Below are positions 45,388 to 54,122 of a stretch of DNA of 64,000 bases, piece by piece. The notes under the pieces were generated by a model that saw only the letters and a list, made by a program, of their open reading frames with translations, was not told the DNA's origin and did not search any database. Both the position numbers and the translations under genes were made by a program. This stretch comes from an uncultured Bacteroidia bacterium (GTDB lineage Bacteria > Bacteroidota > Bacteroidia > Bacteroidales > ML635J-15). Position 1 is the stretch's first letter. Every line of letters begins with the position of its first letter. Where the stretch lies: positions 1 through 64,000 of the forward strand of contig CADAXK010000003.1 of NCBI GenBank assembly GCA_902791865.1. The letters are read 5' to 3'.

Positions 45388-45412
45388 AAAGGCTGTTATG
45401 CAGCCTTTTTTC
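45388..45412 (+). terminator. secDF terminator
   Basis: Hairpin AAAGGCTG/CAGCCTTT with loop TTATG, followed by T-run. Confidence 0.85.
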
Positions 45413-45450
45413 GTTATCGTAAGGCAAAATAATTTAATAATAGATAATAT

Positions 45451-48387
45451 ATGAGACAATTAGCATTAGTATTAGTAGTATTCGCACTTGTAATGACAGG
45501 TTGCAAGAAGTCGGCAAACAATGGACACGAAACCAAGACAGCCAAGGACGCAAACGGTTACAGCTACGAATATGTAGAAAACGACCCATCGGGGACAAGA
45601 ATCTACACATTGGACAACGGTTTGAAAATTTACCTTGCAGTAAACAAGGATGAACCGAGAGTACAAACCTATATCGCAGTAAGAGCTGGCGCAAAGAACG
45701 ACCCGCGCGAAACAACAGGTCTTGCTCACTACTTCGAGCACATGATGTTCAAGGGAACCGACAAGATCGGAACAAAGGATTGGGATAAGGAAAGCGTTTT
45801 GATTCAGGCAATCAGCGACAAATTCGAAGAACACGCTGCTGAAACCGACCCAGAAAAGAAAGCTGCAATCTATGCACAAATCGACAGCCTTTCGCAGGAA
45901 GCTTCGCAGTACGCAATTGCAAACGAGTACGACAAGATTTGCTCGATTCTTGGTGCTACTGGAACAAACGCATGGACATCATACGAAGAAACCGTTTATG
46001 TAAACGAAATTCCATCTAACGAAATTGACCGCTGGGCAAAGGTTGAAAGCGAAAGATTCGCAAACCTTGTTCTCCGTCTCTTCCACACCGAATTGGAAAC
46101 CATCTTCGAAGAGTTCAACATGAATCAGGACCGCGATGGTCGCAGACTTAGCAACACCATTTTCGCAAAGCTTTTCAAGAACCATCCATACGGAACAGCT
46201 ATCATCGGCAAGGGCGAACACTTGAAGAACCCGTCGATGGCAAACGTAATGAAGTTCAAAGCAAACTACTATGTTCCTAACAACATTGCAATATGTATGT
46301 CGGGTGACCTCGATTTCGAAGAAACCGTAAAGATTATCGACAAGTATTGGGGACACATGCAGAAGAACGACAACATTCCTGAATTCACTTACACTCCAGA
46401 AGAGGAACGCACAGCAGTTGAAGAATTCGAAATCCACGGACCAGAACCCGAAAACGTATGCATTGTATGGCGTTCACAGGGCAACAAGTCACAGGAATCG
46501 AAGTACTTGGATATGATTGGAGAGATCCTCTACAACGGCAAGGCTGGTCTCATGGACCTCGACCTCAACACCGCTCAAAAGGTAATGAACTCATATGCAT
46601 ACGGCTATGCTCTCAACGACTACGGAATGTTCCAAATGGTTGGTATGCCACGCGACGGACAGAGCCTCGAAGAAGTTAAGGACTTGCTTATGGCAGAGCT
46701 CGAAAAGATTAAGAAGGGTGAATTTGAAGACTGGTTACTCGAAGCTATTGTAAACGATATGAAGCTTAGCCAGATTAAGCGCATCGAAGGAAACCGCATT
46801 GCATATTCATTCGTAAGTGCATTCATCTCGCAGACTCCTTGGGAAGAAGAAATCTTCGACATTGAGAACTACGAAAAGATGACCAAGGACTCTCTCGTGA
46901 AGTTTGCTAACGAATTCTTCAAGGACAACTATCTTGTTGCATACAAGCGCTTGGGCGAACCCGACAACGTAATGCACGTTGACAAGCCTGCTATCACTCA
47001 GCTCAATATCGACCGCGCAAGCGAATCGGAATTTGTTACCGAACTCAAGAAGCAGGAACCAGCAGCTATCAGCCCCGAATTTGTTGACTACAAAGCAAAG
47101 ATTCAAACCACCGATATTGCTAAGGACTTACCGATGAGCTACATTAAGAACGAAGCAAACGAATTGTTCTCATTGTACTATATTCTCGATATGGGTAAGG
47201 ACAACGACAAGAAATTGGCTCTTGCTGTTGATTATCTCGACTATCTGGGTACTACTGAAAAGAGCGTTGAAAAACTTGCAGAAGAATGGTATCGTCTTGG
47301 TTGCAACTTCTATGTAAGCAGCGGTTCAGACAGATGCTATGTTTACATCAGCGGTCTCGATGAGAACCTTGAAACAGCAATGAAGCTTATGGAAGAAATC
47401 CTTGCAAACGTTAAGCCCGACAAGGAAGTTTACGACGAATATGTAAACAGCATACTTAAGGGACGCGCCAACACTAAGCTTAACAAGAACGCTATCCTTG
47501 GCGGACTTGTATCACGCTCAAAGTACGGTGAAGAATCACGCTTCACAAACAACCTCAGCGAGGAAGAACTTAAAGCAATCGACCCAGAGGAACTTACCAA
47601 TATTATAAAAGGTATGCTCAACTACAAGCACCAAATTTTCTACTATGGTCCGCGCAAGATGGACGACGTTGTTAAAGTCATAAAGGAAAACCACAACGTT
47701 TCTGGCGAATACAAGGACTATCCAGAAGCAAAGAAGTTTGTAGAACGCGACTACGACAAGCCACAGGTTCTCTTTGTAAACTACCCGATGACACAGGTAT
47801 TCATCGAATTGGTTTCGAAAGATGTTAAATTCGACAAGTCGTTGATGCCAATTACTGCAATGTTCAACGAATACTACGGCGGTTCAATGTCGAGCATAGT
47901 ATTCCAGGAAATCCGTGAAGCAAAGAGCTTGGCATACGGTTGCTACGCAGGATACGACGAAGCATATAAGATTGATGAATCTAACTATGTAATTGGATAC
48001 CTCAGCACACAGCCCGACAAGATGAAGGAAGCTCTTGAGGCTCTCGGTGAACTCATGAACGAACTCAAGCAGTCGCCCGAATCATTCGAAATCAGCCGTC
48101 AGGCAATTATCAGCCAGATTAACACCGAAAGAATTATTAAGAGCGGTATCTTCTGGAACTACCTTTCAAATAAGGAACTCGGAATCGAAAACGACTACCG
48201 CAAGGAAGTTTACGAGGCTGTTAAGAATTTCACACTCGAAGATGCAACCAAGTTCTTCGACGAACACATCAAGGGTAAAACCTTCGACATTATGATTGTA
48301 GGTCCAAAGGATAAGGTTGATTTCAACCTGCTCAAGACATACGGTGATGTAAAGGAACTTACAGTTGACGAAGTTTTCAACTTCTAA
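45451..48387 (+). CDS. M16 family (insulinase-like) peptidase, lipoprotein
   Basis: 978 residues. Lipoprotein signal with TGC lipobox (Cys18). The zinc motif is HYFEH (93-97) in GLAHYFEHMMFKGT, with the downstream Glu in the ESERFANLVLRLFHTELETIFEEFNMN region. Two M16 lobes: the active one (about 45-500) and an inactive partner (500-978), as in pitrilysin-like enzymes. A secreted or periplasmic oligopeptidase. Confidence 0.93.
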   Translation: MRQLALVLVVFALVMTGCKKSANNGHETKTAKDANGYSYEYVENDPSGTRIYTLDNGLKIYLAVNKDEPRVQTYIAVRAGAKNDPRETTGLAHYFEHMMFKGTDKIGTKDWDKESVLIQAISDKFEEHAAETDPEKKAAIYAQIDSLSQEASQYAIANEYDKICSILGATGTNAWTSYEETVYVNEIPSNEIDRWAKVESERFANLVLRLFHTELETIFEEFNMNQDRDGRRLSNTIFAKLFKNHPYGTAIIGKGEHLKNPSMANVMKFKANYYVPNNIAICMSGDLDFEETVKIIDKYWGHMQKNDNIPEFTYTPEEERTAVEEFEIHGPEPENVCIVWRSQGNKSQESKYLDMIGEILYNGKAGLMDLDLNTAQKVMNSYAYGYALNDYGMFQMVGMPRDGQSLEEVKDLLMAELEKIKKGEFEDWLLEAIVNDMKLSQIKRIEGNRIAYSFVSAFISQTPWEEEIFDIENYEKMTKDSLVKFANEFFKDNYLVAYKRLGEPDNVMHVDKPAITQLNIDRASESEFVTELKKQEPAAISPEFVDYKAKIQTTDIAKDLPMSYIKNEANELFSLYYILDMGKDNDKKLALAVDYLDYLGTTEKSVEKLAEEWYRLGCNFYVSSGSDRCYVYISGLDENLETAMKLMEEILANVKPDKEVYDEYVNSILKGRANTKLNKNAILGGLVSRSKYGEESRFTNNLSEEELKAIDPEELTNIIKGMLNYKHQIFYYGPRKMDDVVKVIKENHNVSGEYKDYPEAKKFVERDYDKPQVLFVNYPMTQVFIELVSKDVKFDKSLMPITAMFNEYYGGSMSSIVFQEIREAKSLAYGCYAGYDEAYKIDESNYVIGYLSTQPDKMKEALEALGELMNELKQSPESFEISRQAIISQINTERIIKSGIFWNYLSNKELGIENDYRKEVYEAVKNFTLEDATKFFDEHIKGKTFDIMIVGPKDKVDFNLLKTYGDVKELTVDEVFNF

Positions 48388-48405
48388 TATTATTATTGAC
48401 TAGAT

Positions 48406-48436
48406 AAAAATGGCGGTTTATGACCGCCATTTTTTT
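48406..48436 (+). terminator. M16 peptidase terminator
   Basis: Hairpin AAAAATGGCGGT/ACCGCCATTTTT with loop TTATG followed by T-run. Confidence 0.88.
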
Positions 48437-48756
48437 GTTATATATTAGTGAAGGTACTGACGAATGGCTTGTTATTCCAGAAACTTGATTGAACTGCGAT
48501 ACAGCAATGGGAGCAGTGTGAAATCGTTTGTCTGGAATGTTGCTTGCAACCTCACGAAGTAATCTATTAACATATTATAATAGAACAGATTTCGAATCCT
48601 TGAACCTTTGAACTTTTGAACGTTAAACCTGAAACGGTGTACAGACAGGCTCACAAGGCTCGTTCCTGCGCCTGTTCGCTTTGTCTTCCGAAATGACAGG
48701 ATGGGTACTTTAGCGGACACCAATAGATTTATTATTCCATTAGGCACCAAACAGCA
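48437..48756. other. Non-coding stretch
   Basis: About 320 bp between convergent genes. Contains short AT-rich phrases such as GAACCTTTGAACTTTTGAACG related to the other dispersed text. No gene seen. Confidence 0.5.
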
Positions 48757-48785
48757 CAAAAAAAGGGCTACCAAAAGGTAGCCCT
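48757..48785 (-). terminator. rpsA terminator
   Basis: Hairpin AGGGCTACC/GGTAGCCCT (loop of four) on the minus strand followed by a T-run, 27 nt after the rpsA stop codon. Confidence 0.88.
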
Positions 48786-48811
48786 AACCAAATAACATAA
48801 TAACCATTAAA

Positions 48812-50590
48812 TTACTGATTCTTTTCCTGCTGGAGAAGTTCTTCCTTCAAAGCAGCGAGGTTTGTAACGTCACCGATAGTGGTCTTTTCCATCTTGTCGG
48901 CTGGTTTTGCCTTCTTTGCCTTGCTTTCTTTCTTCTTTTCTTCTTCTGCTGGTTTGTTCAAGTCTTCGTAAGTTCTAGAGTGAGAAACAAAGATCTTCTT
49001 GTTTTCCTTGTTGAACTCAATAACCTTGAACGGGAGCTTTTCGTCAATCTTAGCAGGTGTACCGTCTTCCTTAATGAGGTGACGAGGAGTTGCGAAACCT
49101 TCAACGCCGTAAGGCAATGCAACGATTGAACCCTTATCGCTCATTTCAACGATAGTACCTTCGTGAATTGAATCAACTGTGAAGATTGTTTCGAATACAT
49201 CCCAAGGATTTTCTTCGATCTGCTTGTGACCGAGGCTCAAGCGACGATTTTCCTTATCGATTTCCAATACAACAACCTCGAGTTCTGCTCCAACTGAAGT
49301 GAATTCTGACGGGTGTTTAATCTTCTTTGTCCATGAAAGGTCTGAAATGTGTACCAAACCGTCAACGCCTTCTTCGAGTTCAACGAAAACACCGAAGTTG
49401 GTGAAGTTGCGAACCTTAGCATTGTGCTTCGAGCCAACTGGGTACTTCTGTTCGATTTCTTCCCATGGATCTGGATGAAGTTGTTTGATACCAAGAGACA
49501 TCTTGCGTTCTTCGCGGTCGAGGGTGAGGATAACTGCTTCAACTTCGTCGCCAACCTTCATGAATTCCTGAGCTGAACGGAGGTGCTGTGACCATGACAT
49601 TTCTGAAACATGAATCAAACCTTCTACGCCCGGAGCGATTTCGATGAATGCACCGTAGTCGGCAATAACAACGACTTTACCTTTAACCTTGTCGCCAACC
49701 TTGAGATTTGGATCGAGAGAATCCCATGGGTGAGGAGTGAGTTGCTTGAGACCGAGGGCAATGCGCTTCTTGTCATCGTCGAAGTCGAGGATAACAACCT
49801 GAATCTTCGAATCCAACTGAACGATTTCTTCTGGATGAGTAACGCGTCCCCATGACAAGTCGGTGATGTGGATGAGACCGTCAACACCGCCCAAGTCGAT
49901 AAATACGCCATAGCTGGTGATATTCTTGACAGTACCTTCGAGTACCTGACCTTTTTCGAGCTTAGAGATAATTTGCTTCTTCTGTTCTTCGAGTTCTGCC
50001 TCGATGAGAGCCTTGTGAGAAACAACTACATTCTTGAATTCGTCGTTGATCTTAACAACCTTGAGTTCCATTGTCTTGCCAACGAATACGTCGTAGTCGC
50101 GAATTGGCTTAACATCAATCTGAGAACCTGGCAAGAATGCTTCGATACCGAATACATCAACGATCATACCGCCCTTAGTACGGCACTTGATGTAACCCTT
50201 AACGATTTCATCGTTTTCGCAAGCCTCGTTAACTCTATCCCAAGACTTGAGCGACTGTGCTTTCTTGTGTGAAAGAAGAAGCTGACCGTTTGAGGTTTCC
50301 ATGCTTTCTACGAAAACTTCAACTTTGTCACCGACCTTAAGGTCTGTTTCATAACGGAATTCAGCAGCATTGATAACACCTTCTGACTTGTAGCCAATGT
50401 TTACTACAACTTCTCTCTTGGTGATTGCAACTACTGTTCCATCTACTACAGTGCCTTCCTGAATCTGGCTGAAGGTTTCACCGTATTTCTTTTCTAATTC
50501 TTCGCGGCTTACACCGTCGAAATTGTTTTCTTTTTTGCCTAGAGCATCCCAATTGAAATCCTCGATAGGCTGAATGTTCTTTGTTGTCAT
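48812..50590 (-). CDS. rpsA: Ribosomal protein S1
   Basis: 592 residues with six S1 RNA-binding repeats, for example VVNIGYKSEGVINAAEF, GTVKNITSYGVFIDLGG and KVVVIADYGAFIEIAPG. Needed for initiation on most mRNAs; in Bacteroidota, where Shine-Dalgarno sequences are rare, S1 is thought to be particularly important. C-terminal Lys-rich tail. Own promoter at 50644-50675. Confidence 0.95.
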   Translation of the reverse strand: MTTKNIQPIEDFNWDALGKKENNFDGVSREELEKKYGETFSQIQEGTVVDGTVVAITKREVVVNIGYKSEGVINAAEFRYETDLKVGDKVEVFVESMETSNGQLLLSHKKAQSLKSWDRVNEACENDEIVKGYIKCRTKGGMIVDVFGIEAFLPGSQIDVKPIRDYDVFVGKTMELKVVKINDEFKNVVVSHKALIEAELEEQKKQIISKLEKGQVLEGTVKNITSYGVFIDLGGVDGLIHITDLSWGRVTHPEEIVQLDSKIQVVILDFDDDKKRIALGLKQLTPHPWDSLDPNLKVGDKVKGKVVVIADYGAFIEIAPGVEGLIHVSEMSWSQHLRSAQEFMKVGDEVEAVILTLDREERKMSLGIKQLHPDPWEEIEQKYPVGSKHNAKVRNFTNFGVFVELEEGVDGLVHISDLSWTKKIKHPSEFTSVGAELEVVVLEIDKENRRLSLGHKQIEENPWDVFETIFTVDSIHEGTIVEMSDKGSIVALPYGVEGFATPRHLIKEDGTPAKIDEKLPFKVIEFNKENKKIFVSHSRTYEDLNKPAEEEKKKESKAKKAKPADKMEKTTIGDVTNLAALKEELLQQEKNQ

Positions 50591-50643
50591 TTAACTTAAA
50601 AACAATTAATTTGGTTAGACATTATTTATAAAAAATTCGAGCC

Positions 50644-50675
50644 GCAAAGGTATTTCTTTTTTTCTGATTATCAAA
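50644..50675 (-). promoter_or_regulatory. rpsA promoter
   Basis: On the minus strand TTTG (50675-50672), exactly 19 nt, then TACCTTTGC (50652-50644). Same -7 sequence and spacing as the tRNA promoter at 50892. Confidence 0.85.
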
Positions 50676-50768
50676 GTTTTTTTTGACCTTTTGCGAATAG
50701 ATTTTTTGTGTCGGTTGAGACGGCTATATAATAGGTAAGTTGTTATGATGGGAGAGGCCTGAAAACAT

Positions 50769-50794
50769 AAAAAGCGAACCGAAGTTCGCTTTTT
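50769..50794 (-). terminator. tRNA-Leu terminator
   Basis: Hairpin AAAAAGCGAAC/GTTCGCTTTTT immediately beyond the tRNA 3' end. Confidence 0.88.
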
Positions 50795-50796
50795 CG

Positions 50797-50881
50797 TGCC
50801 CAGGACAGGACTTGAACCTGCACGCCCTTTGTGAGCACCAGCCCCTCAAGCTGGCGTGTCTACCAATTTCACCACCTGGGC
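50797..50881 (-). tRNA. tRNA-Leu (GAG)
   Basis: 85 nt on the minus strand. Acceptor stem GCCCAGG/CCTGGGC with discriminator A, D-loop with GGTAGACA, anticodon loop TTGAGGG (anticodon GAG, reads CUC/CUU), long type II variable arm and a T-loop GGTTCAAGTCC. The 3' CCA is not encoded. Confidence 0.95.
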
Positions 50882-50891
50882 AAACACGGGC

Positions 50892-50923
50892 GCAAAGGTA
50901 ATGCCTTTTTTTGTTATGGCAAA
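50892..50923 (-). promoter_or_regulatory. tRNA-Leu promoter
   Basis: On the minus strand TTTG (50923-50920), 19 nt, TACCTTTGC (50900-50892), 11 nt before the mature tRNA 5' end. Confidence 0.85.
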
Positions 50924-51031
50924 AGTTTTTTTGCTTTTTTTTCATTCGAAAAATTTGTGGCTCTATTAGGCTTTTCAAATTGGGTAAAAGTTGGATTTTG
51001 CACTTATTATACAAAAGGACATAAATATTTT

Positions 51032-51062
51032 TTTGCTGTTTTCATAAAATATTTATTTTTGC
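51032..51062 (+). promoter_or_regulatory. Promoter of the 51103 lipoprotein gene
   Basis: TTTG 51032-51035, 18 nt, TATTTTTGC 51054-51062; ATG 41 nt further. Confidence 0.75.
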
Positions 51063-51102
51063 GTTTAGAAAAAAATATGTTTTAAATTTAAAGTATTATA
51101 AA

Positions 51103-51549
51103 ATGAAAAAGAGTGTATTCTTAATGATTTTAGCAGCTGTATTTGTATTTGCATCATGCGGTTCTGTTTCGAATGTTGCTTCATCTGACACAGTTGCAAA
51201 AACAGCAGGAACTTCATGCGGTTCTTCGCTTGTAAATCTTTACAAGTCGTACAAAGCTGCTGGCAACAAGGTAAACATGAACGACTCTAATGTCCTTACC
51301 AATGCTATCGCATTGTCGACAAGCATTGCAGGTTTGAAGCAGAATGGCAAGGATTCGGCTTACCGTAAGTCGTACATTGCAGGAATGGTACTTGGTGGTG
51401 CTGGTATTCTTACCGAAACCAAGGCTGGTCCTATTTACGATGGTTTGGTAACTTCTGCAAATGCTCTGTCGGGAATTAATACCTCGTCAAGTGCATCAAC
51501 GCTGACTGGCGCAGCAAACGCACTTACTACAATTCTAGGATTGTTCTAA
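51103..51549 (+). CDS. Lipoprotein of unknown function
   Basis: 148 residues. Signal peptide with ASC lipobox (about Cys19), then an Ala/Ser-rich body: AGMVLGGAGILTETKAG, and a low-complexity Ser/Thr tail ending LGLF. It resembles small Bacteroidota lipoproteins of unknown role. Own promoter and terminator, so probably abundant. Confidence 0.7.
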   Translation: MKKSVFLMILAAVFVFASCGSVSNVASSDTVAKTAGTSCGSSLVNLYKSYKAAGNKVNMNDSNVLTNAIALSTSIAGLKQNGKDSAYRKSYIAGMVLGGAGILTETKAGPIYDGLVTSANALSGINTSSSASTLTGAANALTTILGLF

Positions 51550-51571
51550 GTTACAACTCAATGAAAAAAAC

Positions 51572-51599
51572 AAAAAAGCGGAGATTTATCCGCTTTTTT
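51572..51599 (+). terminator. Terminator of the 51103 gene
   Basis: Hairpin AAAAAAGCGGA/TCCGCTTTTTT, T-run follows. Confidence 0.85.
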
Positions 51600-51662
51600 G
51601 TTGATTATTAATTAGTTCAAAATCTGCTATCAAAAATCCCTCAATGAGGGACAAATTCATAC

Positions 51663-51691
51663 AAAAATCTCCCTCATTGAGGGAGATTTTT
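51663..51691. terminator. Hairpin between convergent genes (dut side)
   Basis: Perfect 13-bp arms AAAAATCTCCCTC/GAGGGAGATTTTT with a 3-nt loop. A weaker hairpin CCCTCAATGAGGG lies at 51638-51650. Serves as minus-strand terminator after dut and possibly in both directions. Confidence 0.75.
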
Positions 51692-51747
51692 ATATAACCA
51701 TCTTTAATTGATTGATATTCAATGTTCTACAAAGCGAATCTTGCTAA

Positions 51748-52182
51748 TTATTTTTTACCCGTATGCCCAAATCCGCCTGCACCACGTTCGGTTTCGTTGA
51801 GTTCATCAACCTGAATCCATTCGGCTTGCTCGTGGCGGGCTATAACCATCTGGCAAATGCGTTCGCCGTGCTCAATCTTGAAATCTTCGGTCGAGAGGTT
51901 GATTAGGATTACACCTATTTCTCCACGATAGTCGGCATCAATTGTGCCGGGAGTATTGAGGACTGTGATTCCGTGCTTCAGTGCAAGACCGCTACGAGGA
52001 CGGATCTGTGCTTCGTAACCTTCGGGAAGCTCGATGAAAAGACCTGTTGGGATAAGCTTGCGCTCCATCGGCTTTAGAACAACTGGTTCGGCAAGGTTTG
52101 CACGAAGGTCGATGCCTGCCGACTGCGATGTTGCGTACTGAGGCAAAGCATTTGTCGATTTGTTTACTATTCTAATTTTCAT
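51748..52182 (-). CDS. dut: Deoxyuridine 5'-triphosphate nucleotidohydrolase
   Basis: 144 residues. All five dUTPase motifs visible: [38 protein letters not shown], and the C-terminal [11 protein letters not shown]. Trimeric enzyme that removes dUTP to prevent uracil misincorporation. The flippase gene starts 4 nt upstream, so the two are co-transcribed. Confidence 0.97.
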   Translation of the reverse strand: MKIRIVNKSTNALPQYATSQSAGIDLRANLAEPVVLKPMERKLIPTGLFIELPEGYEAQIRPRSGLALKHGITVLNTPGTIDADYRGEIGVILINLSTEDFKIEHGERICQMVIARHEQAEWIQVDELNETERGAGGFGHTGKK

Positions 52183-52186
52183 GGTA

Positions 52187-53701
52187 TTATCGTTTTAATA
52201 TTTTGCGTTTGATTCCAGAAACAACACCTTTTACCAATGTGCGCTCGTTGTATATAACAACTGCAATATACACAAGTAGGAGTAAGGTGTTAACAATCAA
52301 TGTGATAATAGTGCTTTCCGGGTATAGGAATTCTTTCATGTACTTGCTTGCAAGGAATATACCTACAGCAAGTGCAAAGTAGCCTATAATCGGCATAAGT
52401 TTGTAAGGTACAGGATTTTTCTTCCGTCCAATCAGGTACGAAAGCACCATGCAAATTCCATATCCTGCAAATCCTCCCCATGCGCAAGCCATATATCCAA
52501 TCTTTGGCACAAGCAGGAAGTTGATTGCCAGCAGCACAGCGCAACCTATAGCTGAAATTATTGCTCCCCAGTACGTCTGATCGCTCAACTTGTACCAGAA
52601 TGACAAATTGAAGTAAATTCCCATAAATATTTCAGCCATCATTACGATAGGAACGGCTGCAAGTCCTTCCCAGTAGTCGCTGCTGATTATGAACTTCAGG
52701 ACATCCATATATGCCATCACTGCTACAAATGCCAGAAGCGTAAAGATGACGAAGTATTTCATAACCTTTGCTTGCATCTCCTTGCTTTTCTTTGCCTCTT
52801 CGCGGTTTTCGCCGAAGACAAACGGCTCGTATGCATAGCGGAATGCCTGTGTTATCATTGCCATTATCATTGCAATCTTCACGCATGCGCCATAGATTCC
52901 AAGCTGGGTTTCGCCTTCCTGTCCGGGGACAATGAAGCGGTAGCAAATCTTGTCGGCAACCTGGTTCATTATGCCAATGATGCCAAAAATCAGCAACGGC
53001 CATGTGTATTTCCACATTTCCTTCATGAGCTTCGTGTCGAATCCGTTGCGCAGGTTCTTTAGTTCGGGTAGGAAACCAAAGGTTATCAATGATGTGCATA
53101 TTAGGTTCACTACGAAAATGTATCCTACCTGGTAGCTCGGGTCGTACCATCCCATAAGCGACGGACACCATTCGCACATCTTTGGCGCAAGCAGGAATAT
53201 GAAGAGGTTCATACCTATATTTAAGAATATGAACAAAAGTTTCAGCGCGGCAAACTTTATTGGTCGTTTCTGGTAGCGCAGGTAGGCAAACAGTATGGCT
53301 TGGAAAGCATCGATAGCCACCACAATCGCCATCATTTCGATGTATTCTGGATGGTCGGCATAGCCAAGAGCATCGGATAGTATGGGAAGAAAGGCAGTGC
53401 ATAGAGCTATAAATAAAATTGCAACAGCACCTACCGAAATCAGCGATGTGGAGAACGCCTTCAGCGGATTTACACCTTCCTTGTTGGCAAAGCGGAAGAA
53501 AGTTGTTTCCATGCCGAAAGTGAGGATTACAAGGATAAGGGCTGTGTAGGCGTATATGTTTGTTACCACACCATACCCTCCCGATTCGGCTGCAATCTTA
53601 TAAGTGTAGAGCGGAACGAGCAGATAGTTCAGGAATCGTCCTATTATGCTGCTAAGCCCGTATATGGCGGTGTCGCCGACTAGCTTCTTCAGTTTTCCCA
53701 T
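52187..53701 (-). CDS. Polysaccharide biosynthesis flippase (MATE/Wzx-like)
   Basis: 504 residues, about 14 membrane segments, no signal peptide. The N-terminus [30 protein letters not shown] is characteristic of polysaccharide transporters (PF01943-like). Moves lipid-linked sugars or O-unit-like intermediates across the inner membrane. Shares a transcript with dut; the rpmH gene lies 96 nt upstream. Confidence 0.85.
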   Translation of the reverse strand: MGKLKKLVGDTAIYGLSSIIGRFLNYLLVPLYTYKIAAESGGYGVVTNIYAYTALILVILTFGMETTFFRFANKEGVNPLKAFSTSLISVGAVAILFIALCTAFLPILSDALGYADHPEYIEMMAIVVAIDAFQAILFAYLRYQKRPIKFAALKLLFIFLNIGMNLFIFLLAPKMCEWCPSLMGWYDPSYQVGYIFVVNLICTSLITFGFLPELKNLRNGFDTKLMKEMWKYTWPLLIFGIIGIMNQVADKICYRFIVPGQEGETQLGIYGACVKIAMIMAMITQAFRYAYEPFVFGENREEAKKSKEMQAKVMKYFVIFTLLAFVAVMAYMDVLKFIISSDYWEGLAAVPIVMMAEIFMGIYFNLSFWYKLSDQTYWGAIISAIGCAVLLAINFLLVPKIGYMACAWGGFAGYGICMVLSYLIGRKKNPVPYKLMPIIGYFALAVGIFLASKYMKEFLYPESTIITLIVNTLLLLVYIAVVIYNERTLVKGVVSGIKRKILKR

Positions 53702-53797
53702 AATTTATTCCAATGTTTTGACTATATACAAAAAAGAACACAATCACCCAACTTAATGGATAATTATGCTCGACAAAAAACAATAAAACTATTATTA

Positions 53798-53959
53798 CTA
53801 TCTTCTCTTGTGCCTTGGTTCATCAGAAACTGTGAGTTTCTTTCTTCCCTTAGCTCTTCTTCTTGCCAATACCTTGCGTCCTTCAACGGTTGACATTCTT
53901 TCTCTGAAACCGTGTTTGTTTCTTCTTTTCCTCTGTGAAGGTTGAAATGTTCTTTTCAT
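53798..53959 (-). CDS. rpmH: Ribosomal protein L34
   Basis: A 53-residue minus-strand gene (start CAT 53957-53959, stop CTA 53798-53800). It translates as [20 protein letters not shown], then [20 protein letters not shown], then [13 protein letters not shown]. This is full-length bL34, a basic protein of the large ribosomal subunit. It is far from dnaA and rnpA, its classical partners. Confidence 0.97.
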   Translation of the reverse strand: MKRTFQPSQRKRRNKHGFRERMSTVEGRKVLARRRAKGRKKLTVSDEPRHKRR

Positions 53960-54016
53960 CGCCTTATAATATTTTTATGTTTTACAATTAAGTTTCTTTT
54001 CCGTAAAAATCGGACT

Positions 54017-54048
54017 GCAAAAGTACTGCTAATTTTTTAATCCACAAA
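54017..54048 (-). promoter_or_regulatory. rpmH promoter
   Basis: On the minus strand TTTG (54048-54045), 19 nt, TACTTTTGC (54025-54017). Confidence 0.8.
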
Positions 54049-54122
54049 ATTTTGTTCATATTTTTTGAGAGAAGATTTCGCGGTGTTTTAATTTATTGTA
54101 AATCAGTACTTTTGTCAGTATT

